This document shows, in pieces, positions 1-19,400 of a stretch of DNA of 64,000 nt. Below the pieces are notes generated by a model. It did no database searches. It had not been told where the DNA came from and worked only from the letters and a program-made list of their open reading frames with translations. Where the stretch lies: assembly GCA_021464245.1 (NCBI GenBank), contig JADCRB010000013.1, forward strand, positions 12,249,245 to 12,313,244. The letters are read 5' to 3'. This DNA is from Carallia brachiata (lineage: Eukaryota > Streptophyta > Magnoliopsida > Malpighiales > Rhizophoraceae). Position 1 is the stretch's first letter, and each line of letters starts with the position of its first letter. Both the position numbers and the translations under genes were made by a program.

Positions 1-382
1 TAATAATTCAATAATTTATATTATTTTATTACAATTATAAAAAAAGAGAATTTTTTTTAATTTTATTTATTGTTTTAATTAATAGAATTAAATCACAATT
101 TATTATTATTTAAATATTATTTTTAATTTTTTTATTTAAATAAATTTAATTTATTATATATTATAAAATTATGAAAAAATTACACTTACTTACAAAAATA
201 AACTTGGAGATAGAAATCCAGAGAAAAGACCAGCTCAAAAAACGCCGGTAGAGAGAAGCTCTAGGTTTTGGCAAGCGTGCATACCCTGATCTCGTCCAAA
301 ATTTCTCCAGAGAAACAGGGAGAGAGAGAGAGAGGTTAACAGAAGCTTATTGCTTGAGTTAGGCTTCTTCTCTACAATCCTC
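1..382 (+). promoter_or_regulatory. Upstream region and 5' UTR of the RWDD1-like gene
   Basis: Bases 1 to about 200 are almost pure A/T with no open frame. From about 210 the composition becomes mixed, and a GA-repeat occurs at 318-333, typical of a plant 5' leader, so transcription probably starts near 200-230. No clear TATA box was chosen because the whole stretch is A/T. Confidence 0.4.
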
Positions 383-3300
383 ATGGGTAAGTTTTTCTGA
401 GAAAAAGGGTTTAAAATTCTGTTCTTTTGTTTTTTTTTTAATCTTTTTATAGTTTGAATGGTAATTACATTGATATTGTTATGTGTAGAGATAGCTGACT
501 AGGTTTTAAAGGGAATTACAGATACCCAGAAGCTGAAACCACATGTTTGTTCAGTGAATTCAAATTGGGTTTTTGTTTATTCGATGATATATTGTAATGG
601 GAGTTGAATTGTGTGGGCCAGTCAACAATTAAGTTTAACCTTTGTAAATGATTGAATTAAGTGACTGAGTTCTGTCCGTTTAAGATTTCTGGGTGTCTTT
701 TTTTTTTTTTGGGAATCCGTTGTGAAGTGTGTCTGCAAGTGTAAAGTTATGAACTTTTTGGTAACCAAGAAAAAACTATCTATGGGGTTATATGTGAAGT
801 CTTGAAGCATTGGATTTTCGTGGGCCTGCAAATGTTGGAAAACTTGAACGGTGATATTAGTTGTGTTTATGTGTCTTAACGTATGTGGGCAGACTATGGA
901 CAGGAGCAGGAGATGGAAATCGAAGCATTAGAAGCAATACTTATGGATGATTTCAAGGGTATGATATACCCCTAACCCTAAGCTGGGAATTTTTGTTAGT
1001 TATGTGCTTGTCAATATCTGACTCAGCATTAGTGACATGCTGTTTTGTGTGATTGCCAGAAATTCACTCCGGTGAGAGTGGACTGAATACTTCAAATCGT
1101 TGCTTTCAAGTAACAATAGTTCCACAGGTAGCTGCTTCTGCATCATTTTGCTCTCTGTTGGTAACGTTGCATTGACAAAGACTGGAGGTCTGACATGTAT
1201 TGCCTTGTGTTGGATTTACTTCTTATGATGATCATTGAGAAAAATATTATGTGGGATCGTATTCACATCTTTTTTGCTGAATTTAATTTTTTGTTTAGCC
1301 TACGAACCACATTCCTCAATGGATAATTCATATTGAAGATCTCTTTTTGAATTTAAATTGCCTTGATAAAGGTGCAGTATTATTTCCTTTAGTTGCTGCT
1401 TCTTAGTAATTTTGCTATTTCACTGAATTCAGCTTATTTATGTAATGTATATATTAATGATGTTCAGAGGTTGTTTGTCCAGAAATTTCTTCTTAATGCA
1501 TGATGTTTTATTTTGATGTCTTGAATTCACTCTGTATGTGCGTGGGCAATCTTTTTTTCACTCCTTGATCAGTTGTGGTGATAATGAAGAATCTGCTGTC
1601 AATTTATTTGCTGGCTACAAACATGGGGGAAACCTAACTTGTTATCCCTTCCTTTATGTTTTGTGCTTTACTGAAGAAATTATTTGTTATGCATATTTAC
1701 CTCTCTACATTTTTCGACAGGATGATGATGCTGATGAGTCAACCGGCACGCCAGGTTGTTTTCCATATATCAGCTTATTAAATTCAACATAATGTTGTAC
1801 TCTTATAAACTCTTTACTGGTTTTCTAGCCCCACTTTTGATTTCTTGACTCATTATTTATTGAGCCTTTTCTTCAATTATTTTCTGCAGTGCAGCTAGCA
1901 TTGGTTTTTTCACACACAGAAAAGTATCCCGATGAACCTCCCCTTTTGAATGTAAAAAGGTAAGGATTTTCTTCTTGTGCATGTCAATATGTGGAAGACT
2001 AGCCTTTTGGTCTGGTGACTAGAATCTATAGGCAGTAATCCTTGCTTCTGCTACTGTTTTCATACCTTTAATAGTTTCCTTTTATCAATCATTTTAACAT
2101 GATACTCCTGGGAGCTGAGGACCAAACATTTAGATGTTTTTGAAAAATGTGTCTGCTAAACTCTTAAATTATGCAAAATATTTAATTTTTGTAATAAGTT
2201 CTACATTAGTCTTCGAACTAATAATCTGAGAAGTTATATGGACTACATGGATGAACCATAAATTCCACGGTCTGATTTCTCTTCCCTTTTCATCTTCCTG
2301 CCAGCATACGAGGCATACAAGCAGCTGACCTTAGAGCTTTGAAGGAAAAGCTCGAGCAAGAGGTAATCATTTGGACTCTGCCTTGATAAACTGCTATTGT
2401 GAATTCAGACTGTTTAAAACTGCTGAAGAATTTCAAGAAGTGAGATGAATTGGATGCTATATTGAATTCTTCAGCAGTGTAAGGGGTGCTCCGAAGTCTT
2501 AATTCCTATGCACAAGAATTTAAAGTAATCCAAGAAATGATTTGTTGCCTGGTTACACATGTTATTTGATTAAATGACCGTTTTGCAGGCATCCGAAAAT
2601 CTTGGTATGGCTATGGTCTACACATTAGTTACATCAGCTAAAGAATGGTTATCTGAAAGATATGGTCAAGAGAATAATAACAATGACATGCAAGATGAAC
2701 AGGCTGCGAAAGATGAAGTATGAATGACTTTCCTTGTGCTGATTTATACTTGCATGGTGCATGGTCCTACTTAGTGTGAAGAGTAACATGGTTTATGTTT
2801 TCATGAATTCCTTGGTGCTATATCCAATGATTCCTGCACTTTAGACTGTATTATGCATTTTTTTTCATTTGGATGTTCACTTTGACCTTTTTTTTTAACT
2901 TTCAAGGATCTGTGTGTCTCCATACAGGTGATTGTACCTCATGGGGAACCTGTTACTGTTGAAACTTTTCTGGCGTGGAGAGAGAGATTTGAAGCAGAGC
3001 TGGCACTTGAACGAGCCAAGTAAGTTCTACCATCAAAATGCCATTGATTTGAGCGTCCAAGTTTCTTTCCAGATTCTAGGGAAATATTATCAGTTTCAAA
3101 GTCCATGCATGTCAGCCAAATTGGCAACTACGATTGTGACCTAGTCATGGTCTGGCATTCAGTTGAACTATATGAAATATATCCCTTATTGGATTTGTCT
3201 CTCCCACATCTGGTACTGTAGTTGAGGCACAAATCTCATGTTGGAAACTGGTTTTGAAAAACAATTTCAAAGCTTAATGGTTTGTTCCAAGAGGCAAACT

Positions 3301-4727
3301 CAATTGATTGAGATAAAATGTTTCATGTCATCTCTCACTTCAAAACGAGTATTAAAGTGTGGAGATCATTTCTTGGTATTTTTGGTGGATATAAATGCAC
3401 ATTTAATAGATTATAACCTTTTGGTTTATAAAATCCTAGTCAAAATGTCAATCTTATTTCCTTTTGGTGATGTTCCTGCTATAGACACAAATACCCACTT
3501 CAGTTATTTCTTGATGTCCCTTATTCTTTATATGGTGGCCATGTGACATATAAAGAGAAAATAAAAGGACATGCAACTTTGATATTGCTCTGTTACATTT
3601 GACCTCTGTGTTAGTACCCGATGCTATAGTTGATGACATATTTGCACATTTTTATATGGTAGTTGATCACTCTGTGCCATATTTGATTACCTATTTGTAC
3701 CTTTTTTTTTAATGGTAGTTAATGTATAACGCTTTAATCCAATTACTATCTCATTACTAATGACTAGCACAACATTTTAGGCTCATGCCTGATTCTGCAC
3801 TTACAGCCCCTAAAGAGAAGAAGCTCACAGGCAGGCAGTGGTTTGAAAGTGGAAGAGCGGTATGTTCTAGTGCCCTCTCCCTCCCTTTTCAATATATGAA
3901 ATTTATACGTTATAAGATATGACAAGTATTCATAGTATATTGCAAACTGGCATCTAATAATCTTTTTTACAAATATTTTGCTGGCAATGACTCACTAATA
4001 GAGTAACCATGGCTCTGCAAAAATATTCGAACATAACCTACTCCCTTCTTCAAACATTTCTATTAGAAGAATTGAGACTTGGAAGTTTTTTTTTTTTTTT
4101 TTTCCATGGGCCAGTATTTCACAGCGTAAAGTTATTAGTGGTCTATTGCTTGCATCTACGCGTGCAAAGGAATGATTTTTCCATATGTGCCGAGACAGGC
4201 TACATATTGCCGAGTTGAGTCTAGTAGAGTTGAGCAGTTTGTTTACAATTAGCCATTTTTATTTGTGAATGATTTGAATTCGCTGTTGCATTTTGTATTG
4301 GGTGTAACTGGTGTATGGCATCGAGTTGGAATGTATCATTTGAGTGACAGAAACTATGTTCATACGAAGGTCAGTAGTGGGGATCTTAAACAAAAGAAAA
4401 AGAAGCAGATTGTTTCCAAATATATGAAAGAACATTGGGCTTTTCTGCAGAAAGGTGCAGCTGCTGTCACTGAAGGATCTGAAGAGGAAGATGAAGAAGA
4501 TGTTGACTTTGATGATGACGATTTTGAAGGTTATTTTCTCATAAATGTCGATGTGTCATATTTTGGATATTTCACAACGATACAATTCTGATACCAAGGT
4601 AGTTTTGTGTTGAAATCAGATATGATATGTGTTTTATCATGATGCAGATGATGAGGAAGATATGCTTGAGCACTATTTGGCTGAGAAGTCTGACACATCT
4701 TCTCACTCTTCTAGAAGGGCCGGCTAA
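383..4727 (+). CDS. RWD domain / DFRP-type protein (RWDD1/Gir2-like)
   Basis: Eleven coding exons joined by GT-AG introns: 383-386, 893-958, 1060-1127, 1721-1754, 1890-1959, 2305-2362, 2589-2717, 2928-3019, 3781-3859, 4451-4529, 4648-4727. The spliced frame is open for 252 residues, close to the roughly 240 of RWDD1 proteins. Residues about 1-120 form an RWD domain (EIEALEAI start, YPDEPP motif). A DFRP-like segment follows (PVTVETFLAWRERFEAE), then LTGRQWFESG and a strongly acidic stretch of Asp and Glu. The family (yeast Gir2, animal RWDD1/DFRP2) binds and stabilises DRG2-type GTPases, and Gir2 also binds the eIF2-kinase activator Gcn1; that role is inferred here. The first exon holds only ATG plus one base before a GTAAGT donor. 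The exon 10 acceptor is a choice: CAG at 4448-4450 keeps the frame. No frame defect was seen. Confidence 0.92.
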
Positions 4728-5659
4728 GCTGAAGTTCCACATAGTTACTTGGCTGTTGAGCTTCATCCGATGATACCGGTCTCTGTTCACAATCCTCATT
4801 GTGGTTTTTGCCCTAGTTCTTAATACCCAAAGAGGTGTATGTATGTTAGTGATTGCCATTATTTTCTATCCAAGTTAACTTGGCGAAGAGATCATTCAAA
4901 GAAACTGCTCCATTTGGAGATTTTGCAGTACATCAATATACTTCTACCATATGATGCCTTGAGGGCGGAAGAAGCAGTTTCCATTTTACATGAAAACATA
5001 ATTGAACGTGTTTAAGGCATAATCTCACATGTTGTAACTGTTAACCAGCACATTTTTAGTCTTTTGATCTATAATGGAAGTTAAGGATAGTACCACAAAT
5101 GTATGTTAAACGACAATGATAAAGTCATGTAGATCCGTGTTTAGAACTGGTTAATGGTTTCTAATGAAGCACTCTTACCAAATATCAAAGTAAATGAAAC
5201 TTAAGAAAATGCGAGGGAGTGAAGGATGATGTCAAGATAAGTACACTGTAAGAACAAGAAGCTTGAATATTTCCTCAGATAAATACCAATAACATGAACA
5301 ATTAGACTTTATTTTCCAATCTCTTTGATGCATTACAGTATCACAACTCACAAACATCTAGAATGCTTGAAGCAGGTCAAGAATAAGCAATACCATTTTG
5401 GATGTCCTTTCTATTCTACCAATTGACTACCCAAACTTTTATCTTTTATACAACAAATATGTTTTAAAACTTTTCTGCCCCAATCATGCTTTCCGATGCC
5501 TGGATATTTTGACACATACGTTACAGAAGAGATCTGACAGATAATTCAATGTTTCCTGGCATCAACTTCAGACCATGAGATCCGCCAGACAAGTCGAATC
5601 AAGATGTTGAGCTCCTTGGCCAGCATAGTACGCAATACATTCAGCATTATCCTTGGGTT
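4728..5659. other. Convergent 3' UTR region of RWDD1-like and GDH-like genes
   Basis: The two genes converge here with 932 bp between stop codons. No other coding signal is visible. The two transcripts probably end within this stretch and may overlap. Confidence 0.5.
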
Positions 5660-11272
<5,613 letters not shown>

Positions 11273-13462
11273 TCAGCATGACAAACTTACCCGCACTGAA
11301 CAATCCTTTATTTCCTATCCACGTGACAAAAAACCAACAAAGTAATAAACTACTTGCAGTCAAACGCCGATCAATTGTAAGAAGAAGATTGAAAAAAAAC
11401 TTTAGTAATTACGTCCTTGGTATCCTTTATCCTTCTAATTACAACTTAATTTTAATTGTCGCTAGCAACATTATGGTGTAAAATCGGGGACTCTGAATTC
11501 ATAATAAACTTGCACAAAGACAATCTTAGTCAAATATTGAGCACGCATAACAAACTTTTGGTCCACTTTTAAACACAGAAAAGCACACAATTTCAAAACG
11601 AACGTCATTCTTACAGCTCTTAGAAACCAACACTAGTTCCTGAACAGTAACCTCAGAAACCACAATTCAAAAACCACACAACAAAACTGATCACACAAAA
11701 AAAAAAAAAAAAAACACAAACACACCACACACGCACGCACAAATCCCCCAAAACCAACGAATCAAAATTCACATACCAACGAGTAATACAGTAAAAAAGA
11801 TTCAATCTTTTCAACGTACCCACTAGTGGTACAGCCAAAGATTCAATCTTTCCCACAAATCCAGATGTTGGAAATAGATTCTGAAAAAAACCCAGAAAGT
11901 CAAATTCAAAAACAGCAAAACATGAGAAACGTACCTCAAGAAACAAGCCCAATTAGGAGATTGTCAAAGTTCCTGTATATTATCAAAATAATGTTCTTCT
12001 GGGTGTTTTGCCTTCTGTAAAAATTTCTTCTTTATGGGCTAATAATGACCAATCAGCAAAAGGGTGCTAAACAGAGACGATTCTATTGCAGTGGGATCGT
12101 TGTGCTCGTAGGGGAAGATAGAAAGTTGATCAGTGAGCTCTGCAGTTCTCAAAATTCGACCCGTTGACAACTCAACCGCATCCGAGTGAAAATTTTAGCT
12201 TCGACCCGTTTATCATTGACCCGAATCAGAAGGTAATCCGACCTAAAATAACTCCATTTTTTTGTCATGTTAATGGATGTCTAGTGTGGTTTAAGTGATT
12301 GACACTGTTCATTGCTAAAACCACAATTTACTGTTGGTTGATGGGATGCTGGCGTATCACCTGTATTTTTTATTTTTATGAAAAAAAAAACATCATTATT
12401 AAATATTTTAAGAGATTGATCTGAATATAAAACGTTCCTTTTTAATGACTAAGGAAACGATTCCCAAAATTAAATATAATTTCAGTAATGCAATATAAAT
12501 ACACATATATAATATTCACTCCAAGACAAAATATGGGTATAGGTTGTACTTTTCAAATTTTAATAATTTAGTTGGGTGCATGTCAGGTATATATGCTAGT
12601 TTTTTAAAGTTCATTAATATAAAACACATATGGAATATAAAGATTTTTGTCAAATTTTATTCAACATTTGAAAAAGAAAGTTACGTTTTTTTTTGGTGCA
12701 CTTAATTTCTGTTTTGATAAGATATAAGAGATGGAAAGAAGTAGCAACAAAAAAAAAAAAAAACTGTATGCCTGTTGCAATTATATTAAAATCTTGCTTA
12801 CAGAAATTAAAAGTGCATTTGAGAAGAAAGCCTAGTGATTAGTAACCTAATTTTTTTTTTATCATATAACTTACATATATAATTTACATGGAATGAGTTT
12901 CCTAATAGATAAAATCCTACAGGCATAAGCACAAAGCTTGTTCCTTTAACAATCTATGTTCACATGATTTTATGATGGGCTGGCGAAAATAATTGGTAAT
13001 GCGGTCTAGCTTTATTCTGAAAATGGGCTCATTTTGAGCTATTTTGTACCTCTTTCCTGGTTTGGACCATTTCCTTAATCCCAATCAAAAAGACAAGCAA
13101 AACCATCCCAACAACAGAAACCCAAAGAAAATCTGTGGACTGTTGCCCACTATAACAACCTAAATACAAGCTAGAGAAGAGCAATTTCCAGTGGACAAAC
13201 TATTTCTCTTCCACAGGAAAGGATCTACAGTAAGGATCAAAATAAAGAGAAGGATCTAATGTAATTATATTATTTACCAAGCAGTATATTCCAACATAAA
13301 TGAAGAAGTTATGTTACAAAATTTTAATATTGTACAAGAATACTGCACTTGTGAATTTACTCTCACCCTCACAAACATCCTATACATTTAAGGGGTAACA
13401 ACAGAAGTTAGGTTTGGACATGACAGATTGGAACATGAAGCAACAGAAAAATAAATAAATGT
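11273..13462. other. GDH-like 5' leader and promoter, then spacer to the ELL-like gene
   Basis: Minus-strand GDH transcripts probably start near 12.0-12.15 kb, where mixed sequence gives way to AT-rich DNA. The reverse complement of a CCAAT box (CCAATCAGC) is at about 12050. From 12.2 to 13.4 kb there is only AT-rich spacer with homopolymers, plus the 3' UTR of the ELL-like gene from about 13.3 kb upward. No additional gene is seen. Confidence 0.45.
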
Positions 13463-16400
13463 TCAGTCTTTTGCATATGATTGCGCGAAGTCTTTAATCC
13501 TCTGCTTAAGATTCTGCAACAACAAAGAATTAAGTATGGTTAACCGAGAGTAAAATGATTCCCTTGGGAAAAACGAAAAAGGAAATAGATAGTAATTTGG
13601 AGGTTGGCCACATTCTGATGACTCACCGTTAGTTCGTCATGAAGCACAACAAATATCTTTTTCAGCCGTTTGTGTCTCTGTCAGTGAACAAAACAGAAAA
13701 ATCAAAAGGATGAAGAGTTAAAAGGGAAAATTTATATTAAAGCACTAGCTGTGGCAATCCCAGGAAAATTAAGTTGTTTCCTGGTATAACACCAACATAC
13801 ATTTCAAGAACCTGTAAAGAAGAAGAAGAAGAAGAAGAAGAAGACAGGTGGGGTAAAACACACCGTTGCACATCGACGATAAGATTCTCTCAGCTGCACC
13901 AAGATCTTGTGATATCTGTCCATATCTCTGCCTTTTGAAGATTCAAGGTCCTTTCCCAGTTTATCAAACTCAATTCTACATAGAATCATAATTATAATAA
14001 TATAGACAAAAGATATAAAGAGCATGACATCAGGTCAAGTAATAATCAGCAAAAGGCGGAAGCAAAACCATGGACATAAATGAAAGAGTTACCTGTAGTT
14101 CTCAAGAATCTTGTTCAATGACATGTAGTCATCGTGCTTGTCGCAAAATTCTTGCACGTATTCCGTGTACCTATTACGACAAAGAAAAAGGAAGTGCGTC
14201 ATTCACATCTCATGATTTCTGATTAAGTAACCAAATTCTACAACAACAATTACATGGTTGTTATGGGAACATGCAGCTTTGTTTTATGAAAAAAATTAAG
14301 CAAACTACTTACTGGGAAAAGTCTTTAATTGGCCCCTTGAGTTCTGGTACATCCTTTTCATACTTTGAATAAGAAGAACTCCCTTCCTCAGAAGATGATT
14401 CCTTCCTCTTTCGAGTGTTATTCTTGCTCTCTGTCATAATGTTATCCTTCAGCCCATTCATTAACTCCGTATTTGTTGTCTGTGTCTTACTTTCCTTCGT
14501 AGGCTGGGAAAGTAACTCATGCTTAAATTCATGCACCTGCTGTACACTTACAGGGGCTTTCTTATGCCTTTCTCCATTGCCTTCCATTCCATTTCCAAGT
14601 TTTGTCCCTTGTTCATTATGTCTAGATCTATTACCTACATCTGTTAACTTGCTTGGCTGAGGGCCAATTCCAGAATTATCTACTCTTGGAAGGTGTTGCC
14701 GCTGAGACTGCACAGCCTTATGATATGGTCTTGATGGATCTTCAAAATGCTCTGGGGTCCCCTTGTCCCCAGCACTTAGATTGGGCGGAGATGGCTTTCT
14801 AGATTCCAGTGTTGCCTTCCCCACAGGCTTTCCCTTGCTTGAATTTGAGTTACAGTAATCCGAGGAACTGGGGTTGTTCTCTAACTGTTTAAAAGAACCT
14901 TTACTTTCTGACTGTCCTTTAACTGCTGTTTCCTCATGGACTGATTCCCTTAGTTCTCCTAACTCTAATTCTGAAAGCTCTCTTTGAAGTACTCTTCCAC
15001 TGGCAGAAGGGTTTTTGTCCGTGTCAACTCTGTTACTATCCTTGGGTGGAGAATTCTTATGTGTCCTTGAAATTTGAGTAGCATCCTTAAACTTTCCAGA
15101 ATTTTCACTCTGTTTCCAATAATGGGAATCAGAACGAGCTGGATATCTACCTCCAACACCACCTTCCTTGGAATTTCTTGGCACCTTTTTCTCCCTTGAG
15201 TTATTATCCTCATTGTGATTGTTCCTGGGAGGTTTCTCTTTTTGAATGGAAAAACCTTCATGCGCTTGAGCATTCTTTTCCAAGGATTTACGACTGTGTC
15301 CTGAGCTCTCAGCATGGTTGGATCTTCCTGCTGTATCGGGAGCTTTAGCCCATGCACTTTGTTGCTGAGAAGATCTTCGTCCTGAATCTGGGACAGATTG
15401 TCCAGGAATTCCCCTGTTATAATCCTCTTCCGGGCCAAAAAATGCACTTCCTTCTCTATCAGCTCTATATGGCCCAGGAATGGTAGGGGCCTTGCTAGTG
15501 TCTTCAATGTTTCTATCCCGAGGGCTCTCTGAGGACTGAGCATCCTTGCCCCTAGTAACAGACTGCTTAGCCACTCTTTCAGCTTTCACTTTTTTGGTGC
15601 GTTCAGGTTTCTCAGCAAAGCTGTTAACATCAGGGCCCCTTTTGGGTTTACCTTTAAACATGTTCTCAGAACTGTCACACTGCTCGTGCCTACTGTCACC
15701 AACCATATCTTCGTTATCATCAAACAAATTTCCTATGAAAGTTTGGCGCCGTTGAATGAGGTCATGATCGGAAGAAAATGATTTCGCTCCTTCCGCATGT
15801 TTTTCACTGTCTTTGATGGCCCCCGAACCATCATTTGCAGCAATTTCAAACTCCTTTGCACCATCAGCAAAGTCTTTCTCAATGCCGACAGCGTCATACT
15901 CATGAACACCCTCAATATCAACTGCAGGGGATCCATGACCTCCAATATGAACTGCAGCAGGTTTATCAACAACTTGTTTCTTATCTCCCCCATTCTCCAC
16001 AGAAGTCCATGGATCAGGTGATGTCGAGAAACCTGGTTCAGGGACCTGTAACTTATGCTGGGGTTCTTTTTCATCATCACTAGTCATTATATCCACATCC
16101 TCATCAGATCCTTCCTTACTGTTGGAAGAAGCATCACTCTCACTATCGCTGCTACTTCCACTTCCACTTTCAACTGGGCTTTTACTTCTGCTCCTAGGGC
16201 TTCCACTGTCACTCCCACTGTCACTGCTGTCACTATCACTGTCACTTTCACTTCCACTCTCACTAGAGCTGCCTGCTTGCCCTTCACTGTTGTCAGAGAC
16301 CTTCTTCTCACCAAAAAGATCAGGTGATTGCTGTTGTATATGATTCTTTTTCAGTAAGTTTGGTTCCTCAACTATGGATGTCAACTGGGCTTCTTCCTGC

Positions 16401-19400
16401 AATCCAACGGCGGGATGGTTTTCTTGGAATCTCATCTCTGGCGCAGTCCTCTGATCATGATTGTCTTCAGAAGCATGTGTCTGCTGATGGTTGTCTTCTG
16501 GAGAACTGGGAGTACCAATAACCACATTATAGCAAATGCACACACACACACACACAGAGGGAGAGAAGCAAAACAATACTTTGAGGGGTGAATAGACATT
16601 TTCTATGAAATAACATACTTTGTGGAACTTTTTACAAGGTTTGCAGACTAATCAAATGATTATGACGCAGCAATACTGCCAAAGAAGTTAAAAAAACGAT
16701 TCACATGAACAATTTCTCTAAAAAAATTGATTCATTAATGCCTACTAAACTATGCTAAAACAGTACATACCTTCCACTTTCAGATATTGGCTTCTTGAAG
16801 CTTTCCAAATCCACTCCTGTTTTCAATATATATTTTCCCGGAGTTTGGAAGTTCGCAATCTGATAGTTAAAATTAAATGAGAAAACATAAGATGAACGCT
16901 ACTCTAAAAATACAAGCAAGAAATTTCCTCTGATTTACTTTCTTTATTATGGGCTCAATCTTCTTAGCAGAGTTTGGGAAAGTATCCCCAACAGCTTTTT
17001 CCAAGGCCTGTAATGCAAAACAGAAGTAAAAGAGAATAAAAGTCAACAGTGAAAAGTGACAGATGAAAAAAATGCAAGCACAAAGCAAGAGTCCAATAAC
17101 AGAACAAATACTTGGATGCAAACAATTCCCTGACATGTCCTTCGGTATTTCATCATATTTACCTTCAAGCTCAATCCTTTAGGATTCTCAGTCAATAGAG
17201 CAATCAACATACTTTGCATGTCCACTGGTTTAGCCCCAAAATTCCCTTTGTGAACTGGTGTCTTCCAAACAGCATTGGCAGCTTTAGTCGGGGTTTCTTT
17301 CTCTGAGTTAGCAGCACCTTCTTTACTTTTCATCTGGGTTGCTGCAAGAGGAGATGCCGGAGTACCAAACTGCTCAGGTGGAGATGGGAGAGGAGAAGAC
17401 GAGCGTCTACCCTTGCATTCGCTGTTGAAGCTAATCCAGGTCTAAATGTAGCTTTAGGAGGGCCTCCAACTGCAAGGTGCATAAATCCCAGTTGAAATCA
17501 CAAAGTCAAAATGAAATGGATTGCAATAATCAACAAAGAGAGAAGCAAATTCTGAATCCTCTAGTAGATAAAAACAAAAACAAAAGAAACTGAAATTATT
17601 ATCAAACAAATGGAAAGCATCAAAAGTACCATGATGTAGATCAACTTTCCGCTTTTTGAATGGAGGCTCTTCTTCTTGTTGTATGCTCTCCATGGATTAG
17701 CTAGAAACATAAAGGCTTGTTAGACACAGAACTATTTAACATGCAATTGTTTGAATAGACTTTCCCCCACCTAAAATCATTTGAATGAAGAATATAAGCT
17801 ACTTTATTGTCATTATTCATCAGTAATCATGTTTTGGATGTTACTGAATTATCACCGGTCCATGAAAACATATGGTAGTTAGAGACAAAACAAGAAACAG
17901 AGCCAACCAAAAAAAAAAAAAAAAAGCAAGCAAAATCTACCTCAAAAACTTACTTTCAGCAGCTACCATTTGCTTTATTTGAGGCTTCATGGATGGGTTC
18001 CCATGGTCTAGCACAATGGCTCTGTCATCAGCAAAATAAAACCAATTTTTACTCGCATAAGGGAAAAACATACTGGACAGGTTAAAGAACAGGTATATGC
18101 ATACCACTTGAAACCACTTGAACCGTATGAACCAACTGAACAGAAAAATGAATTATATTTGGAGCTCAGCAACAATGGTACAGGCAATCACACACCATTT
18201 TTTAACCACAGCCAAGCCTAACTAGCATCAGAAATGTCATTCTAGGAAAACATAAAAAATGTAGCTTTGGAAGCCCCAAGTCATGGTAGCAGTTATCAAT
18301 GTTTAGGATCATATAGGCTCTATCGCAGAATAAGAACAGAATAACGACTTGATTGGGACTATCAATTGCTCCAGTATCAAGAGTAGCCAAACCCCAACAA
18401 CCACAAGTAGCAGAAACACAAAGGTTGAAGAAGAATCCAAGAAACCTATGCAGATGGCAACTAAACGATTTTAACAGAAATAGCAGAATGAAATGGGAGA
18501 ACAATTGACGACATAAAACATACTTGCGTGCTTTCTGCTTGCGTTCAGCTTCCTCTGACCGCATCTTAACTTGGTTTGTGGTAGATTCATCCAAGTCACG
18601 TTGGATATTGACCTTTCGCCAGGCACACCCTGACTCAACAAGCAAACCATTTCCATCTTCGCCACATTGGCGTTCTTCATATATGTCACAAAGGTCACCA
18701 AATTCCCTTGACCATGTAAACCTGAACTCCTTACCACCTACATCAATAACCTGATGCAATGCAAACCATCAAAACAGACATCCATTTTAGAAATTTTTTG
18801 ATATGTAAAGGAGTTGGAAATTAACATAGACTTGTTTACAGAAAATAAGAAAACCTTACTTTCTGAAAACAAAGTTGCCAAAAGATTTGCAGTGGATAAG
18901 CAATCACTAGCTGACAGCAACCCCAGTGTCCAAACAAGATTCTCAAAACATCCCTTAACCCACCAACATTGCAGACAAAACAAAAGAAACACTAATTGTC
19001 GATGAACCTCATTTTACACAACAAGATTACCAAAACATCCCCTAAGCCGAAAATAAGCAAAAACCGATTTGCAAAAACCCTGAATTTCCACAACAAGATT
19101 CTCACAAACTCCTTCCACCCACAAACAATTTCTATTTCCACAACAATATTCCCAACAACATCCACTAACCCACTATCATTTGCAGAAAACAAGCAAATAC
19201 AACCCGAATTTCGACAACAAAATTCTCAAAAACTCCTTCCACCCACCAACAATTTCTGATATTGCCACTCTGATTAGTGAAAAACATTAATTATGCACAA
19301 AATAAGAAAAAATACTAATTAGCAACAAACCAACAAAGTAAGTAACAAACGAAACTAAAACTAAAAGAAGCCATAAGCTCAAATTTCTGCCATGGTTCTT

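Noticed and set aside
14965..15543. A 192-codon minus-strand frame overlapping ELL-like exon 8
   Set aside because: An alternative frame of the same exon; the 731-residue frame is continuous with the spliced neighbours.
16055..16343. Plus-strand Leu/Ser/Thr-rich open frames opposite the acidic tract
   Set aside because: They are the antisense of the Ser/Asp repeat and low complexity only.
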